Source: an uncultured Trichococcus sp. (GTDB lineage: Bacteria > Bacillota > Bacilli > Lactobacillales > Aerococcaceae). Taken from it: a DNA stretch of 64,000 nucleotides. A model generated the notes under the pieces. It was given only the letters and a program-made list of their open reading frames with translations, did not search any database and had not been told where the DNA came from. The stretch spans positions 1,753,168 through 1,817,167 of the forward strand of contig NZ_OY764015.1 in assembly GCF_963667775.1 (NCBI RefSeq), in the 5' to 3' direction. A program made the position numbers and the translations under genes. The stretch's first letter is position 1. Every line of letters starts with the position of its first letter. Shown here in pieces: positions 23,409 to 37,038 of this stretch.

Positions 23409-24863
23409 CTACAGGTTTGGGTGTTGGTCAAGATAGTCGTTCGCTTGTTCCAATGCAAAAGCGGCTTGATAAATCTTCGCTTCTTCGAAGTAGTTACCGA
23501 TCAATTGGATACCGATCGGCATGCCGTCAGCCGAGAAACCGCCAGGAACGGAAATAGCCGGAACGCCAGCCAAGTTGATCGTTACGGTCAACAAGTCGTC
23601 CATGTACATAGCCAATGGATCGTCGTTCTTTTCGCCGATTCCAAAGGCGGTTGTAGTAGTGGTTGGTCCCAGAATCAGATCATAGCCTGCGAAGATGTTC
23701 GCGAAGTCACGTTTGATCAGCGTGCGGACCTGCCCAGCCTTTTTGAAGTAAGCATCATAGAAACCGGCACTCAATGAGAAGGATCCCAACATGATGCGGC
23801 GTTTCACTTCCATCCCGAAACCTTCGGAACGGCTCTTGATGTACAATTCTTCCAATGAATTCACATTTTCTGCACGGTAGCCGTAACGCACACCGTCAAA
23901 ACGTTGCAGATTTGATGAAGCTTCCGAAGAAGCGATGATGTAGTAAGCAGGGATTCCGTAAGCCAAAGTCGGCATGCTGACTTCTTCCACGGTAGCGCCC
24001 ATTTCTTCGAATTGGGCAGCTGCTTTTCTGACAGCCGCTTGGATTTCAGCGGATACGCCTTCCTGGAAATATTCCTTCGGCAAGGCAATCTTCATGCCCG
24101 CAACTTTTCCGTTCAGGTTCGCGCTGAATTTCGGCACTTCCATGTTTAAGCTTGTGGAGTCTCTCTTATCATAGCCACTGATGGCTTCCAACAACAAAGC
24201 GTTGTCGGTTACGTTGCGTGTCATTGGGCCGATTTGGTCAAGGCTGGATGCAAATGCGATCAAGCCGTAACGGGATACGCGGCCGTATGTCGGTTTCATG
24301 CCGACGATGCCGTTGAAGGCGGCCGGTTGACGGATACTTCCGCCTGTGTCGGAACCCAGGGAAGCGACAACTTCACCGCTGGCAACCGCAGCAGCGGAGC
24401 CACCGGATGAACCACCGGGAACTTTAGTCAGATCCCAAGCATTTTTGGTTTTTTTGTAGTAGGAGTTTTCCGTACTTCCGCCCATGGCAAATTCGTCCAT
24501 GTTCAGTTTTCCGACGTTGACGGCGCCGGCTTCCTTCAATTTGGTGACGACTGTTGCGTCATAGATCGGCATAAAGTCACCCAACATACGGCTCGCCGCT
24601 GTCGTTGTCACGCCCTCTGTGACGATGTTGTCTTTGATCCCTAAAGGAATACCGTTCAGGACATTGCCGTCAGCGTAGCCTTTTTCGTCAGCAGCTTGCG
24701 CTTGTTTCAAGGCGCCTTCTTCGTTCAAAGCCAAGAATGCTTCCACTTTTCCATCTGTTTCAGCGATGCGTTTGAAGGCTGCTTGTGTCAGTTCCACGGA
24801 AGAGAATTCTTTGTTGACTAAACCTTCATGCAGGCTCGTTAGCGTTTCATTGAAAATACTCAT
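23409..24863 (-). CDS. gatA: Asp-tRNA(Asn)/Glu-tRNA(Gln) amidotransferase subunit A
   Basis: Amidase-signature subunit that releases ammonia from glutamine for transamidation. The Ser-cisSer-Lys catalytic apparatus is visible: Lys in [12 protein letters not shown], and the glycine/serine-rich stretch [15 protein letters not shown] with [16 protein letters not shown] carrying the serines. 484 residues is standard. It overlaps the gatC stop by 4 bp (ATGA), implying translational coupling. The presence of GatCAB suggests that Gln-tRNA and/or Asn-tRNA is made indirectly; which one cannot be told from this window. Confidence 0.97.
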   Translation of the reverse strand: MSIFNETLTSLHEGLVNKEFSSVELTQAAFKRIAETDGKVEAFLALNEEGALKQAQAADEKGYADGNVLNGIPLGIKDNIVTEGVTTTAASRMLGDFMPIYDATVVTKLKEAGAVNVGKLNMDEFAMGGSTENSYYKKTKNAWDLTKVPGGSSGGSAAAVASGEVVASLGSDTGGSIRQPAAFNGIVGMKPTYGRVSRYGLIAFASSLDQIGPMTRNVTDNALLLEAISGYDKRDSTSLNMEVPKFSANLNGKVAGMKIALPKEYFQEGVSAEIQAAVRKAAAQFEEMGATVEEVSMPTLAYGIPAYYIIASSEASSNLQRFDGVRYGYRAENVNSLEELYIKSRSEGFGMEVKRRIMLGSFSLSAGFYDAYFKKAGQVRTLIKRDFANIFAGYDLILGPTTTTTAFGIGEKNDDPLAMYMDDLLTVTINLAGVPAISVPGGFSADGMPIGIQLIGNYFEEAKIYQAAFALEQANDYLDQHPNL

Positions 24864-25165
24864 GCGCCTTCCACCTCGTTATCTAAAATTGCGGGCACTT
24901 GGATCATGCCGTCTTCGGCTGTCTTGACGTTTTTGAATAAGAGGTCGCGATCCGTACCTGGTTCCGCTACATCTTCGCGCATGACATTCTTCAATGCATA
25001 GCCATGGGAAGTCACGGGTACATCGGTTGTATCGACGGCTTCCAATTGTTCCACCATGTCGATGATGTCGCCCAATTGTTCTGTAAAATGTTTGATTTCG
25101 TGAGGAGCGAATTCCAGCTTGGCCAGTTTTGCTACGTGACGCACTTGCTCTTCAGTGATTGCCAT
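24860..25165 (-). CDS. gatC: Asp-tRNA(Asn)/Glu-tRNA(Gln) amidotransferase subunit C
   Basis: Small 101-residue scaffold that wraps around the GatA-GatB interface. The N-terminal pattern [15 protein letters not shown] and the central [24 protein letters not shown], ending with [18 protein letters not shown], match the family throughout. First gene of gatCAB. A T-rich stretch with a possible -10 lies upstream, so the operon probably has its own promoter after the camS hairpin. Confidence 0.95.
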   Translation of the reverse strand: MAITEEQVRHVAKLAKLEFAPHEIKHFTEQLGDIIDMVEQLEAVDTTDVPVTSHGYALKNVMREDVAEPGTDRDLLFKNVKTAEDGMIQVPAILDNEVEGA

Positions 25166-25292
25166 GTAATACCCTTCTTTCTGTCGTTTTGTGTAGGTTT
25201 CGTTTTTTTACATACCTGTTTATTTTAGCATAAAAATCATCGGTTTGTGGGAGTTTTCGCACGTTTCCCGTACTTTCTGAAAACAAATGAGA

Positions 25293-25312
25293 GCTGAACG
25301 GGTTCGTTCAGC
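25293..25312. terminator. Hairpin after camS
   Basis: GCTGAACG (25293-25300) and CGTTCAGC (25305-25312) form a perfect stem. A strong T-run follows on the plus strand; on the minus strand, the camS direction, only TCATTTGTTTTC follows. Almost the same hairpin recurs at 48860-48879. Confidence 0.6.
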
Positions 25313-25336
25313 CCTTTTTTGAGGACACACCGTGCC

Positions 25337-30786
<5,450 letters not shown>

Positions 30787-31023
30787 AATTGCCATCCTTT
30801 CTTTTGTTGCCTTTGTTTCGGAGTGTGTATGGGTATTTTCTTTTTTCGTTAGTTTCAAGGCGATGGTTCAGCCTTATCGATTCTGATTTGCATCATGGTT
30901 TAGTCTATCATTTTAGAGCGTGGCTATCAATGAATCCCCTGATATTTTAGATAGTTTTTAACCCTTGTTCGCCTATGTGCGGTTCAGGTTCTTTTCACCC
31001 CATTATGCCATCCAAAATAAAAA

Positions 31024-31061
31024 TCCTGTCGCTGAATCATTTGCTTGATTCAGTGGCAGGA
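31024..31061 (-). terminator. Terminator after GntR gene
   Basis: TCCTGTCGCTGAATCA (31024-31039) pairs with TGATTCAGTGGCAGGA, followed on the minus strand by TTTTTATTTT. About 20 bp after the regulator stop. Confidence 0.85.
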
Positions 31062-31079
31062 CTTTCTTTCTATTTCGGT

Positions 31080-31736
31080 CTATTGTGCCAGTATGTCGTT
31101 TGAGTCTTTCAACATTTCGAAGAAGAAGCTGAGGTATTCGCCCATCTTGTCGTAATCCTTGTCGCGTATGCAGATGCTCACTTCTTGATAGAGGGCGAGC
31201 AACTTGGCTTCGTTCTGATAGCGATCTTCATCCATCAGGTCACTGTTATCGGAATAAGTGCCGTGGATGTCGCGGGCTGTCGTCAAAATCACTTTTTTCA
31301 AGAATTGGTTCTCGCTTTGGGCGATAAATGTCTCGAATAGCCTGTACTCATTTTTAAAATAGCCCGTCGTATCACGGTAATTCAAGTACGCCACCTGCTT
31401 TTCGAGTATCTCATCAAAAGCCTGGTGGTCCAAGGCGATATCGTTATCCTTCAGATATTGCAGGTAATTCATGATCAATCCCGCAATCAGTTCCAGGCGT
31501 TCCAACAAACCATCATTCGAAATTTTCTTTTCGGCCACGATATAACCCTTGTAGGGGATGGATTTCACCAGTCCTTCTTGCTCCAACAAAAGCAACGCGG
31601 TACGGATCGGGGTCCGGCTCATGAACAAAGCTTCCGATATGAGTTGTTCGGTTATTTTGGTTCCCGGCGGCCAGCAATTGCTGTCGATTTTATCTTTTAT
31701 GTAGTCGTATGCTTTATTGAATAGTCTATCCTCCAT
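31080..31736 (-). CDS. GntR-family transcriptional regulator (FCD subgroup)
   Basis: About 218 residues with an N-terminal winged helix-turn-helix (YDYIKDKIDSNCWPPGTKITEQLISEALFMSRTPIRTALLLLEQEGLVKSIPYKGYIV) and an all-helical C-terminal domain of FadR/VanR type that binds organic acids or amino-acid-like ligands through metal. I chose the ATG at 31736, with GAAGGG upstream. It lies 44 bp downstream of the purK-like gene on the same strand, so the two likely form one unit in which the regulator controls its own operon. The ligand is unknown. Confidence 0.87.
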   Translation of the reverse strand: MEDRLFNKAYDYIKDKIDSNCWPPGTKITEQLISEALFMSRTPIRTALLLLEQEGLVKSIPYKGYIVAEKKISNDGLLERLELIAGLIMNYLQYLKDNDIALDHQAFDEILEKQVAYLNYRDTTGYFKNEYRLFETFIAQSENQFLKKVILTTARDIHGTYSDNSDLMDEDRYQNEAKLLALYQEVSICIRDKDYDKMGEYLSFFFEMLKDSNDILAQ

Positions 31737-31780
31737 CGTCAAACCCTTCCTTCATATCAGAGAGCGGCAACCAGATGCCG

Positions 31781-32911
31781 TTACTCTGTCGATTCTAACA
31801 AGCCGTGCTCTTCCAGTTCATTGATGAGAATATCCGGGCTGTCACCTAATAAGGTGACGTGGCCCATTTTCCGTTTTGCGCGGTGTTCTTTTTTTCCGTA
31901 AAAATGGAAATGCCAATCCGGTTTGGTCAGCAAGAGGATCAGCGCTTCATCAAGTTTTTCTTCCATGATATTGAACGTCACGCTTGTATCGTAAAGCTGG
32001 ATTTCCGGAATGGGTAACCCACAGATGCAGCGGACCAGGACTTCATACTGTGAGGTGCTGCAGCCATCCAGCGAATAATTGCAGGAATGATGAGGCCTGA
32101 CGACCAAACGGTTCACATACAGCGTTCCTGATGAAGTCATGAATGTCTCGATCGTCAAAATTCCGGTCAGGTTCATGGCCTTCGCAGCCAGCTTGCCGAT
32201 ATGTTCCATTTCTTTCTGGATATTTCCGCCTACGCGTGCAGGTGTGATAGTCTTCACAAGTCTTTGTTCCTGGTAGATCGTTTCCGTGACGGGAAACGAC
32301 GTGAAGACATTGTTCGCATCCTGCGCGACTGTGATGGCCAACTCCATCTCAAATGGGATCCAAGCCTCCAAAATGCACGTTCCTTTTTTCAGCAAGGCTG
32401 CCGCCCTTCCAAAGTCCTCTTCACTGTAAAAAAGATGTTGCACCGGCGTGGCCGCTTCAACACGGATCGGCTTCAGAATACACGGGAAGCCGATGCTTTT
32501 GACCGCCTCTTCCATATCTTCGATGGCAGTTATCGTCGCGTAAGGTGTCACATTTATATTCAAAGATTCCAAAAACGCTTTTTCGATCAACCGATCTTGG
32601 GTGATCGAAAGACTGTCCGGATCCTGCGGTATGGCGATATAAGGATTGATTTGCGTCAGCAACATCGTATCCACGGCCTCCGACTCAAATGTCAGCACGT
32701 CCGATTTTGCCGCAAAATCCGTCAGCGCATCGAAGTCCGTATATTTCTTGGTTATCTGCCAATCAGCTATTTGCCCAGCAGGACAAGCCGCATCGGCATC
32801 CAAGATGCCTATTTGGTAACCCATTTTTTTGGCTTCCAAAGCAATCATACGGGCGACATGTCCTCCGCCAATAATACCGATTGTTTTCCCGGGTAAAATT
32901 TGATTCGGCAT
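31781..32911 (-). CDS. Divergent PurK-like ATP-grasp protein
   Basis: 376 residues resembling N5-carboxyaminoimidazole ribonucleotide synthase. The N-terminal Rossmann-like part is clear (IGIIGGGHVARMIALEAKKMGYQIGILD, then CPAGQIADWQI), as is the C-terminal HHSCNYSLDGCSTSQYEVLVRCICGLPI. In the ATP-grasp centre, however, the glycine-rich GGYDGKGQ loop usual in PurK is replaced by KPIRVEAATPVQHLFY, so ATP binding or activity may differ. There is no purE or other pur gene nearby, only a GntR regulator downstream. It may be a paralogue with a new substrate rather than the purine enzyme. Confidence 0.8.
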   Translation of the reverse strand: MPNQILPGKTIGIIGGGHVARMIALEAKKMGYQIGILDADAACPAGQIADWQITKKYTDFDALTDFAAKSDVLTFESEAVDTMLLTQINPYIAIPQDPDSLSITQDRLIEKAFLESLNINVTPYATITAIEDMEEAVKSIGFPCILKPIRVEAATPVQHLFYSEEDFGRAAALLKKGTCILEAWIPFEMELAITVAQDANNVFTSFPVTETIYQEQRLVKTITPARVGGNIQKEMEHIGKLAAKAMNLTGILTIETFMTSSGTLYVNRLVVRPHHSCNYSLDGCSTSQYEVLVRCICGLPIPEIQLYDTSVTFNIMEEKLDEALILLLTKPDWHFHFYGKKEHRAKRKMGHVTLLGDSPDILINELEEHGLLESTE

Positions 32912-32920
32912 GTGATCACA
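32911..32920. promoter_or_regulatory. Palindrome at purK-like start
   Basis: TGTGATCACA is a perfect 10-bp palindrome directly before the start codon. It could be an operator for the GntR regulator encoded downstream. Only a weak ribosome binding site (GAGAG) lies further upstream. Confidence 0.3.
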
Positions 32921-33050
32921 CTACTCTCTTGGATTTTTCATTAGAATTCGTTAAAAAAAGTCTTTACCAAATCATTTTATCACTATATTCGACGAATGTC
33001 GCCATGCAAAAACTGCCCTTTTGTCGAAATTCCCTCAGGAATAAGAAAAA

Positions 33051-33095
33051 GCGCAGACAGGTTGTGCTCCCTACAAAGGGCTGGCCTGTACGCGC
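33051..33095 (-). terminator. Terminator after glucosaminidase gene
   Basis: On the minus strand GCGCGTACAGG pairs with CCTGTCTGCGC around a smaller internal hairpin (CCCTTTGTAGGG), then TTTTTCTTATT. Confidence 0.8.
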
Positions 33096-33112
33096 ATTTT
33101 GGTTTGTATCCT

Positions 33113-33733
33113 TCAATTATCATATTCATAAAGTGCGTTCTGCTCGATGACCGCTATCAATTTGGCGGCATAATCCGGATCTGTCGCATAGCCGCAATCC
33201 TGGAGAGCCTGGGCCGCTTCCTGATAGGTGGTTGCCTGCAGGACCGGCGCGTATTGATTCGGATTCCAAGTAGTACCGTTGACGAACAGCATTGCATGAT
33301 CCTGGACAGATTCTGCCCAGCTGCCGTAGACCCTGAAGTTCGCTTGAATGGTGAGCCAGTCGCCGTTGTAGTACTCATTGGTAGTCAAGAGAATCGTATT
33401 TTCGGGATTATCGCCCTTCATGCCATACAGGTTGTTGTAGACGGCAGACAGTTCACTCTCTCCCCAATCCGATTCAAGAATCGCTTGAGCGATGCTGATG
33501 CTGGCATGGACACCATAAGTTGCTTGCATCTGTTGCGCGGCAGGTGCGATATTGTCGATGAAACCAGATCCTTGGTTATTGCCGTACTCAGGGATATCCA
33601 CCCCGACCGGAGAAAAATCACCGATCAGCGACAGACTGGCCATAAAACTGATCAGCAAGAAAAATAATATCTTGACGGCTTTAGCGGGTGCAGATTGCGG
33701 TTGTTTTCCGGTCCGCTTTCTTTTTCGTACCAT
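33113..33733 (-). CDS. Secreted N-acetylglucosaminidase (peptidoglycan hydrolase)
   Basis: 206 residues: a basic N-terminus, one membrane-spanning signal anchor (AVKILFFLLISFMASLSLIG) and a glucosaminidase (FlgJ/LytG-like, GH73) domain. The likely catalytic glutamate is in SIAQAILESDWGESEL; the conserved YNNLYGMKG and the terminal QDCGYATDPDYAAKLIAVIEQ are also present. It cleaves the glycan strand of peptidoglycan outside the cell. It follows the D,D-carboxypeptidase gene by 37 bp, forming a two-gene wall-remodelling unit ended by a terminator. Confidence 0.88.
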   Translation of the reverse strand: MVRKRKRTGKQPQSAPAKAVKILFFLLISFMASLSLIGDFSPVGVDIPEYGNNQGSGFIDNIAPAAQQMQATYGVHASISIAQAILESDWGESELSAVYNNLYGMKGDNPENTILLTTNEYYNGDWLTIQANFRVYGSWAESVQDHAMLFVNGTTWNPNQYAPVLQATTYQEAAQALQDCGYATDPDYAAKLIAVIEQNALYEYDN

Positions 33734-33770
33734 ATGTTCCTCCGTCTATTTTGTTGGGCTGCTTTAGTTG

Positions 33771-34622
33771 CTATTGATTATTGTTGCCCAGCGCTTCGTT
33801 TTGCTTCAGGATCGCTACATATTCTTCCAACGTCAGATCATTTTCGGTCATATAAATGGCGTTCTCGACGCCTACATAGCGAAAATGCCAAGGTTCAAAA
33901 TTGATGCCGGTGATGGCTTCTTTCGCTTTTGGATAACGCAGGATGAAGCCGAATTTGGGCGCATTTTCTTTCAGCCACAGCCCTTCAGGATAATTCTCCA
34001 GATCCGGTAATAAACCCGAGTTTCCTTCTTGGTTGGCTAGGGCAGTCGACGTGATGTCCACTGCAAGTCCGGTTGTGTGTTCACTGGCATGCGGCAAGGC
34101 GATATATTCTTCTGTTTTCGTGCGCGCCTCTTCTTCCGACAAACCCGAAGCCAGAAAATTTTGATAGTTGACATCATAGTTTGCTTGCTGTTGTTCGATG
34201 GATCGGTAACCCGAAACCATCGTGAGATCCATTCCGGCGGCTTTCCCGGCTTCCATCAGTTGCGAATAAGGTTCCTGGATTCTGTTGTCGATCTGATAGC
34301 CGCTTTCGGTCAGGTAAAACTCCATTGGGATTTCTTCAGCAAGTTGATTTTCTCGATTCACCAATACCAGATTCCAATCAGCTGATGAAGCTGCTGGTGT
34401 CACGATCACTTTGGAATCGGCTTCTACAACAGCAGTTTCGGAAGAGGACTGCGATTCTCCGGAACGATTGCTTATCGTCGAATCCAGCTGACTGTTTGAC
34501 GGTTCATCATCATCGGTTGTGCATCCTGTGAAAAAGAGCAGCGCCAGCAAGAGTCCCGCAAGGAAACGCAGTCTTTGTGCGTACCGCTCAGGTATATGGG
34601 AGTATTTTTTTTTCGGTTCCAT
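33771..34622 (-). CDS. D-alanyl-D-alanine carboxypeptidase lipoprotein (VanY/M15B)
   Basis: 283-residue surface lipoprotein. The signal ends in LLLALLFFTGC with the lipobox cysteine, followed by a Ser/Asp-rich linker. The zinc peptidase domain carries the M15B signature: SGYRSIEQQ, then HASEHTTGLAVDIT (His and Asp ligands) and EPWHFRYVG (Glu/His). VanY or LdcB-type enzymes trim the last D-Ala or L,D-bond of wall peptides. There are no van resistance genes nearby, so it is most likely a housekeeping trimming enzyme rather than a resistance factor. Confidence 0.9.
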   Translation of the reverse strand: MEPKKKYSHIPERYAQRLRFLAGLLLALLFFTGCTTDDDEPSNSQLDSTISNRSGESQSSSETAVVEADSKVIVTPAASSADWNLVLVNRENQLAEEIPMEFYLTESGYQIDNRIQEPYSQLMEAGKAAGMDLTMVSGYRSIEQQQANYDVNYQNFLASGLSEEEARTKTEEYIALPHASEHTTGLAVDITSTALANQEGNSGLLPDLENYPEGLWLKENAPKFGFILRYPKAKEAITGINFEPWHFRYVGVENAIYMTENDLTLEEYVAILKQNEALGNNNQ

Positions 34623-34724
34623 CTTCTGACCTCTTCTGGTATGTAATTTTTTGCTATGCCTATTTTAGCACACCTGTCCATCAATCCACACCCAAAAAAT
34701 AAGCCTAGGCTCGAATCCACACGA

Positions 34725-34752
34725 AAAGCCAAGATAATATCATCTCGGCTTT
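34725..34752. terminator. Terminator after HTH-like gene
   Basis: AAAGCCAAGATAAT pairs with ATCATCTCGGCTTT almost perfectly. Located 16 bp past the stop of the 178-residue gene; flanked by T-rich sequence. Confidence 0.7.
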
Positions 34753-34767
34753 CCAGTTTATATTCAA

Positions 34768-35304
34768 TTATTCAGTAATTTTGGTGATGGTATCCGGTGT
34801 ATTTTCATTGAACCATTCAAGCAGATTGATTTTTTCCGAATCGATCTGATGACGGATGATGCTCGGCAAGCGCAGATCGATGATATCTTTGTAACTCCAG
34901 AAATCATAGTTGCACTCGAGCCGGAGTGTGGTGATTGCCGGTTTATGGATTTCTGAATCATGGACAGTTTCATCGGTGGTGTACCATTTGAAATCGGCCA
35001 AATCCGTCGCGATCCACTTTTTGGCGACTTGATACTTCAGGAATTGATATTCTCTTACAGGGTTCTCTGCCACCTCGGGAAGAATTTCGGCATTGCGGCA
35101 TACTTTCTGGACAAGCATCCATTCATAATCGGTGAACAACTTGGAAATGATCTGCATGTTCTCTGGTCTTAAACCATGCTCTCCTTTTTTCCAGCGATCC
35201 CAACTTTGCGGCGAGATCCCTAATTGATTGGCATAAAAAGCTTTTTCACTGACATATTGCTCTTTGATCGTATACAAGACAATTGTTATAAGTGCATTAT
35301 TCAT
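34768..35304 (-). CDS. Unknown protein with N-terminal HTH-like segment
   Basis: 178 residues not recognised as a known family. Residues 15-55 look like a helix-turn-helix of XRE/MerR-like form: SEKAFYANQLGISPQSWDRWKKGEHGLRPENMQIISKLF, where LGISPQSWDRWKKG resembles the recognition helix. The remainder is rich in Trp, Tyr and acidic residues and has no membrane segment. It stands alone between two terminators and has a ribosome binding site GGAGGTTACATAA. It could be a small regulator with a ligand or protein-binding C-terminal half; no partner gene is evident. Confidence 0.6.
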   Translation of the reverse strand: MNNALITIVLYTIKEQYVSEKAFYANQLGISPQSWDRWKKGEHGLRPENMQIISKLFTDYEWMLVQKVCRNAEILPEVAENPVREYQFLKYQVAKKWIATDLADFKWYTTDETVHDSEIHKPAITTLRLECNYDFWSYKDIIDLRLPSIIRHQIDSEKINLLEWFNENTPDTITKITE

Positions 35305-35373
35305 TTATGTAACCTCCAATCTTTCATGCTCTTATTATACACTTATTACGTGATAAAAGAAATCATTTGCCTG

Positions 35374-35410
35374 AAAAAAAACGCCCACTCCATTTTGGTA
35401 GGAGTGGACG
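35374..35410 (-). terminator. Terminator of liv transcript
   Basis: CGCCCACTCC (35382-35391) pairs with GGAGTGGACG (35401-35410), followed on the minus strand by eight Ts. It lies about 265 bp after the CBS-ACT gene stop, beyond the repeats. Confidence 0.8.
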
Positions 35411-35473
35411 GCTTGATTATTTGGATGGTTTTGCTTGCTGAACGGGGATATTCGGATCCTTTTAGAACGGTTC

Positions 35474-35544
35474 TGAATCCCAAGCAGAACGTGCCTCAAT
35501 AGGTTCAGTACTTAAATGGCCAAAGATTTCTAGAGCGGGATTCA
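35474..35544. repeat. Structured repeat, decayed copy
   Basis: Outer arms TGAATCCC (35474-35481) and GGGATTCA (35537-35544) are intact, followed by the conserved TCACATCCTATTAGT tail. The inner stems are lost or altered. Confidence 0.6.
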
Positions 35545-35566
35545 TCACATCCTATTAGTTGAGTTC

Positions 35567-35668
35567 TGAATCCCAGAAATCTCCGCCTAAGCTGAAATCC
35601 ACCTCTCAACCAAGACCGGGTCGCGAGGTGGATTTCTTCTTAGTGCTTGATTTCTAGAGCGGGATTCA
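35567..35668. repeat. Structured nested-stem repeat abutting CBS-ACT gene stop
   Basis: Outer stem TGAATCCC/GGGATTCA (35661-35668); second stem AGAAATC (35575-35581)/GATTTCT (35649-35655); third stem CTAAG/CTTAG; apical stem AAATCCACCTC/GAGGTGGATTT. The tail TCACATCCTAC carries the TAG stop (35676-35678) of the CBS-ACT gene. Confidence 0.78.
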
Positions 35669-35675
35669 TCACATC

Positions 35676-36329
35676 CTACACTCTTTCTGGTTTGTAGATG
35701 ATGGATCCGATTTCGTAGCCGTGTTCTTCGAGTCTGGCGCGGACGCCTTCGACGTCCTTGCTTTCCAGCTGGACGACGACTTGGACAAAGCCCATTTTGC
35801 GGTACGTGGCGATCTGTTGGATGTTGATGTTTTCTTCGGAGAAGATATCCGTCAGGTCTTCGAGGACGCCTTTTTTGTCTTCATGGATATTGACGACAAC
35901 GCGGACACCAGGTGTATAATAGCCCAGCACATCGATGAAGGCAGAGAAGATATCCTTTTCGGTGATGATGCCGATCAGACGGTTGCCTGGCTCGACTACG
36001 GGCAGAACACTGATGCCATTTTCGCGCATCGTTACGGCCGCTTCTTCCAAAAGTGCTTCCTTATTGATGGTCACAACGCGTTTTTCCATGATGTCGGCCA
36101 CTGTCGTTTTGTTCAACAGATAGTTGACTTCATGCATATCCAGGCTGGTCATGCTGGAAGGCGTGTTGCGTTCGATGATGCCCTCCGTGATCAAGCCTAC
36201 GATGGTCTCGCCTTGAACGACCGGCAGGCGGTGGATCTTGTGCTCTTTCATCAAATCCAAAGCTTCGATGATTTTTGTTGAAGGTTGAATCGTTACTAAA
36301 TCCGTTGACATATAGCTTTGTACATCCAT
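35676..36329 (-). CDS. CBS-pair and ACT-domain protein (AcuB-like)
   Basis: 217 residues: two CBS motifs at about 5-60 and 75-130 (YMSTDLVTIQP...HRLPVVQGETIVGLI; DIMEKRVVTINKEALLEEAAVTMRENGISVLPVV) and a C-terminal ACT-like domain (VRVVVNIHEDKKGVLEDLTDIFSEENINIQQI). CBS pairs bind adenosyl nucleotides and ACT domains bind amino acids, so this could sense energy state and a branched-chain amino acid together. It starts 3 bp after livF, so it is almost surely the last gene of the liv operon and may tune transport or metabolism. Its stop codon overlaps a structured repeat. Confidence 0.88.
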   Translation of the reverse strand: MDVQSYMSTDLVTIQPSTKIIEALDLMKEHKIHRLPVVQGETIVGLITEGIIERNTPSSMTSLDMHEVNYLLNKTTVADIMEKRVVTINKEALLEEAAVTMRENGISVLPVVEPGNRLIGIITEKDIFSAFIDVLGYYTPGVRVVVNIHEDKKGVLEDLTDIFSEENINIQQIATYRKMGFVQVVVQLESKDVEGVRARLEEHGYEIGSIIYKPERV

Positions 36330-36332
36330 TGT

Positions 36333-37037
36333 TTAGCCTCCTAAGTAAGCTTTCTGAACTTCGTCACTTGCTAATAATTCTTCCCCGGTTCCGGTCAATA
36401 CGATATTTCCCGTCTCCAATACATATCCGCGATTCGCAATCTTCAATGCGACGTTAGCGTTTTGCTCGATCAAAAGGATAGTCGTTCCTTGTTTCTGGAT
36501 ATCCTGGATGATGTGGAAAATTTCCTTGATGAAAATCGGCGCCAATCCCATCGAAGGCTCATCCAAAAGCAGCAGCTTCGGCTTCGTCATCAACGCGCGG
36601 CCCATCGCCAGCATCTGTTGTTCCCCGCCGGACAACGTGGCTGCATCCTGATTTTTTCTTTCGCGCAGAATCGGGAAACGTTCGAATACCGCTTCCAGAT
36701 CACCTGCAAGGTTCTGTTTATCTTTGCGGGTGAAGCTACCCAAATCTAGATTTTCCTGAACCGTCAAGCCTTTGAAGACATGGCGGCCTTCCGGAACTTG
36801 GGCGATCCCTTGTTCAACGATTTTTCGGGTCGCCACATTATGGATCGGTTTCCCCAAATATTCGATTTCGCCTGAAGATGGCTTCACCAGCCCGGAAATC
36901 GTCCGCAAAATGGTGGACTTCCCTGCTCCGTTGGCTCCGATCAACGTCACGATTTCGCCTTCATTCACTTCAAAGCTGATATCTTTGATGGCTTGGATCA
37001 TGCCATAATGTACAGATAGATTTTTTACTTTCAGCAC
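36333..37037 (-). CDS. livF: Branched-chain amino acid ABC transporter ATP-binding protein LivF
   Basis: One of two ATPases of the HAAT importer. Walker A GANGAGKST, signature LSGGEQQML, Walker B LLLLDEPSMGLAP and EQNAN in the H-loop region are visible. The EGRHVF and DEPSMGLAP features are characteristic of LivF. 234 residues, standard. It lies 1 bp after livG, so the genes are tightly coupled. Confidence 0.95.
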   Translation of the reverse strand: MLKVKNLSVHYGMIQAIKDISFEVNEGEIVTLIGANGAGKSTILRTISGLVKPSSGEIEYLGKPIHNVATRKIVEQGIAQVPEGRHVFKGLTVQENLDLGSFTRKDKQNLAGDLEAVFERFPILRERKNQDAATLSGGEQQMLAMGRALMTKPKLLLLDEPSMGLAPIFIKEIFHIIQDIQKQGTTILLIEQNANVALKIANRGYVLETGNIVLTGTGEELLASDEVQKAYLGG

Positions 37038-37038
37038 G

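Larger units (their letters stand above)
35305..35675. other. Intergenic region with structured repeats downstream of liv operon
   Basis: 371 bp holding a terminator (35374-35410), a decayed repeat copy (35474-35544) and a complete repeat copy (35567-35668). No coding potential was seen. Confidence 0.6.

Noticed and set aside
33771-34622. Vancomycin resistance locus suggested by the VanY-like peptidase (and VanZ at 50066)
   Set aside because: No vanHAX-type ligase genes in the window; both families are common housekeeping proteins.
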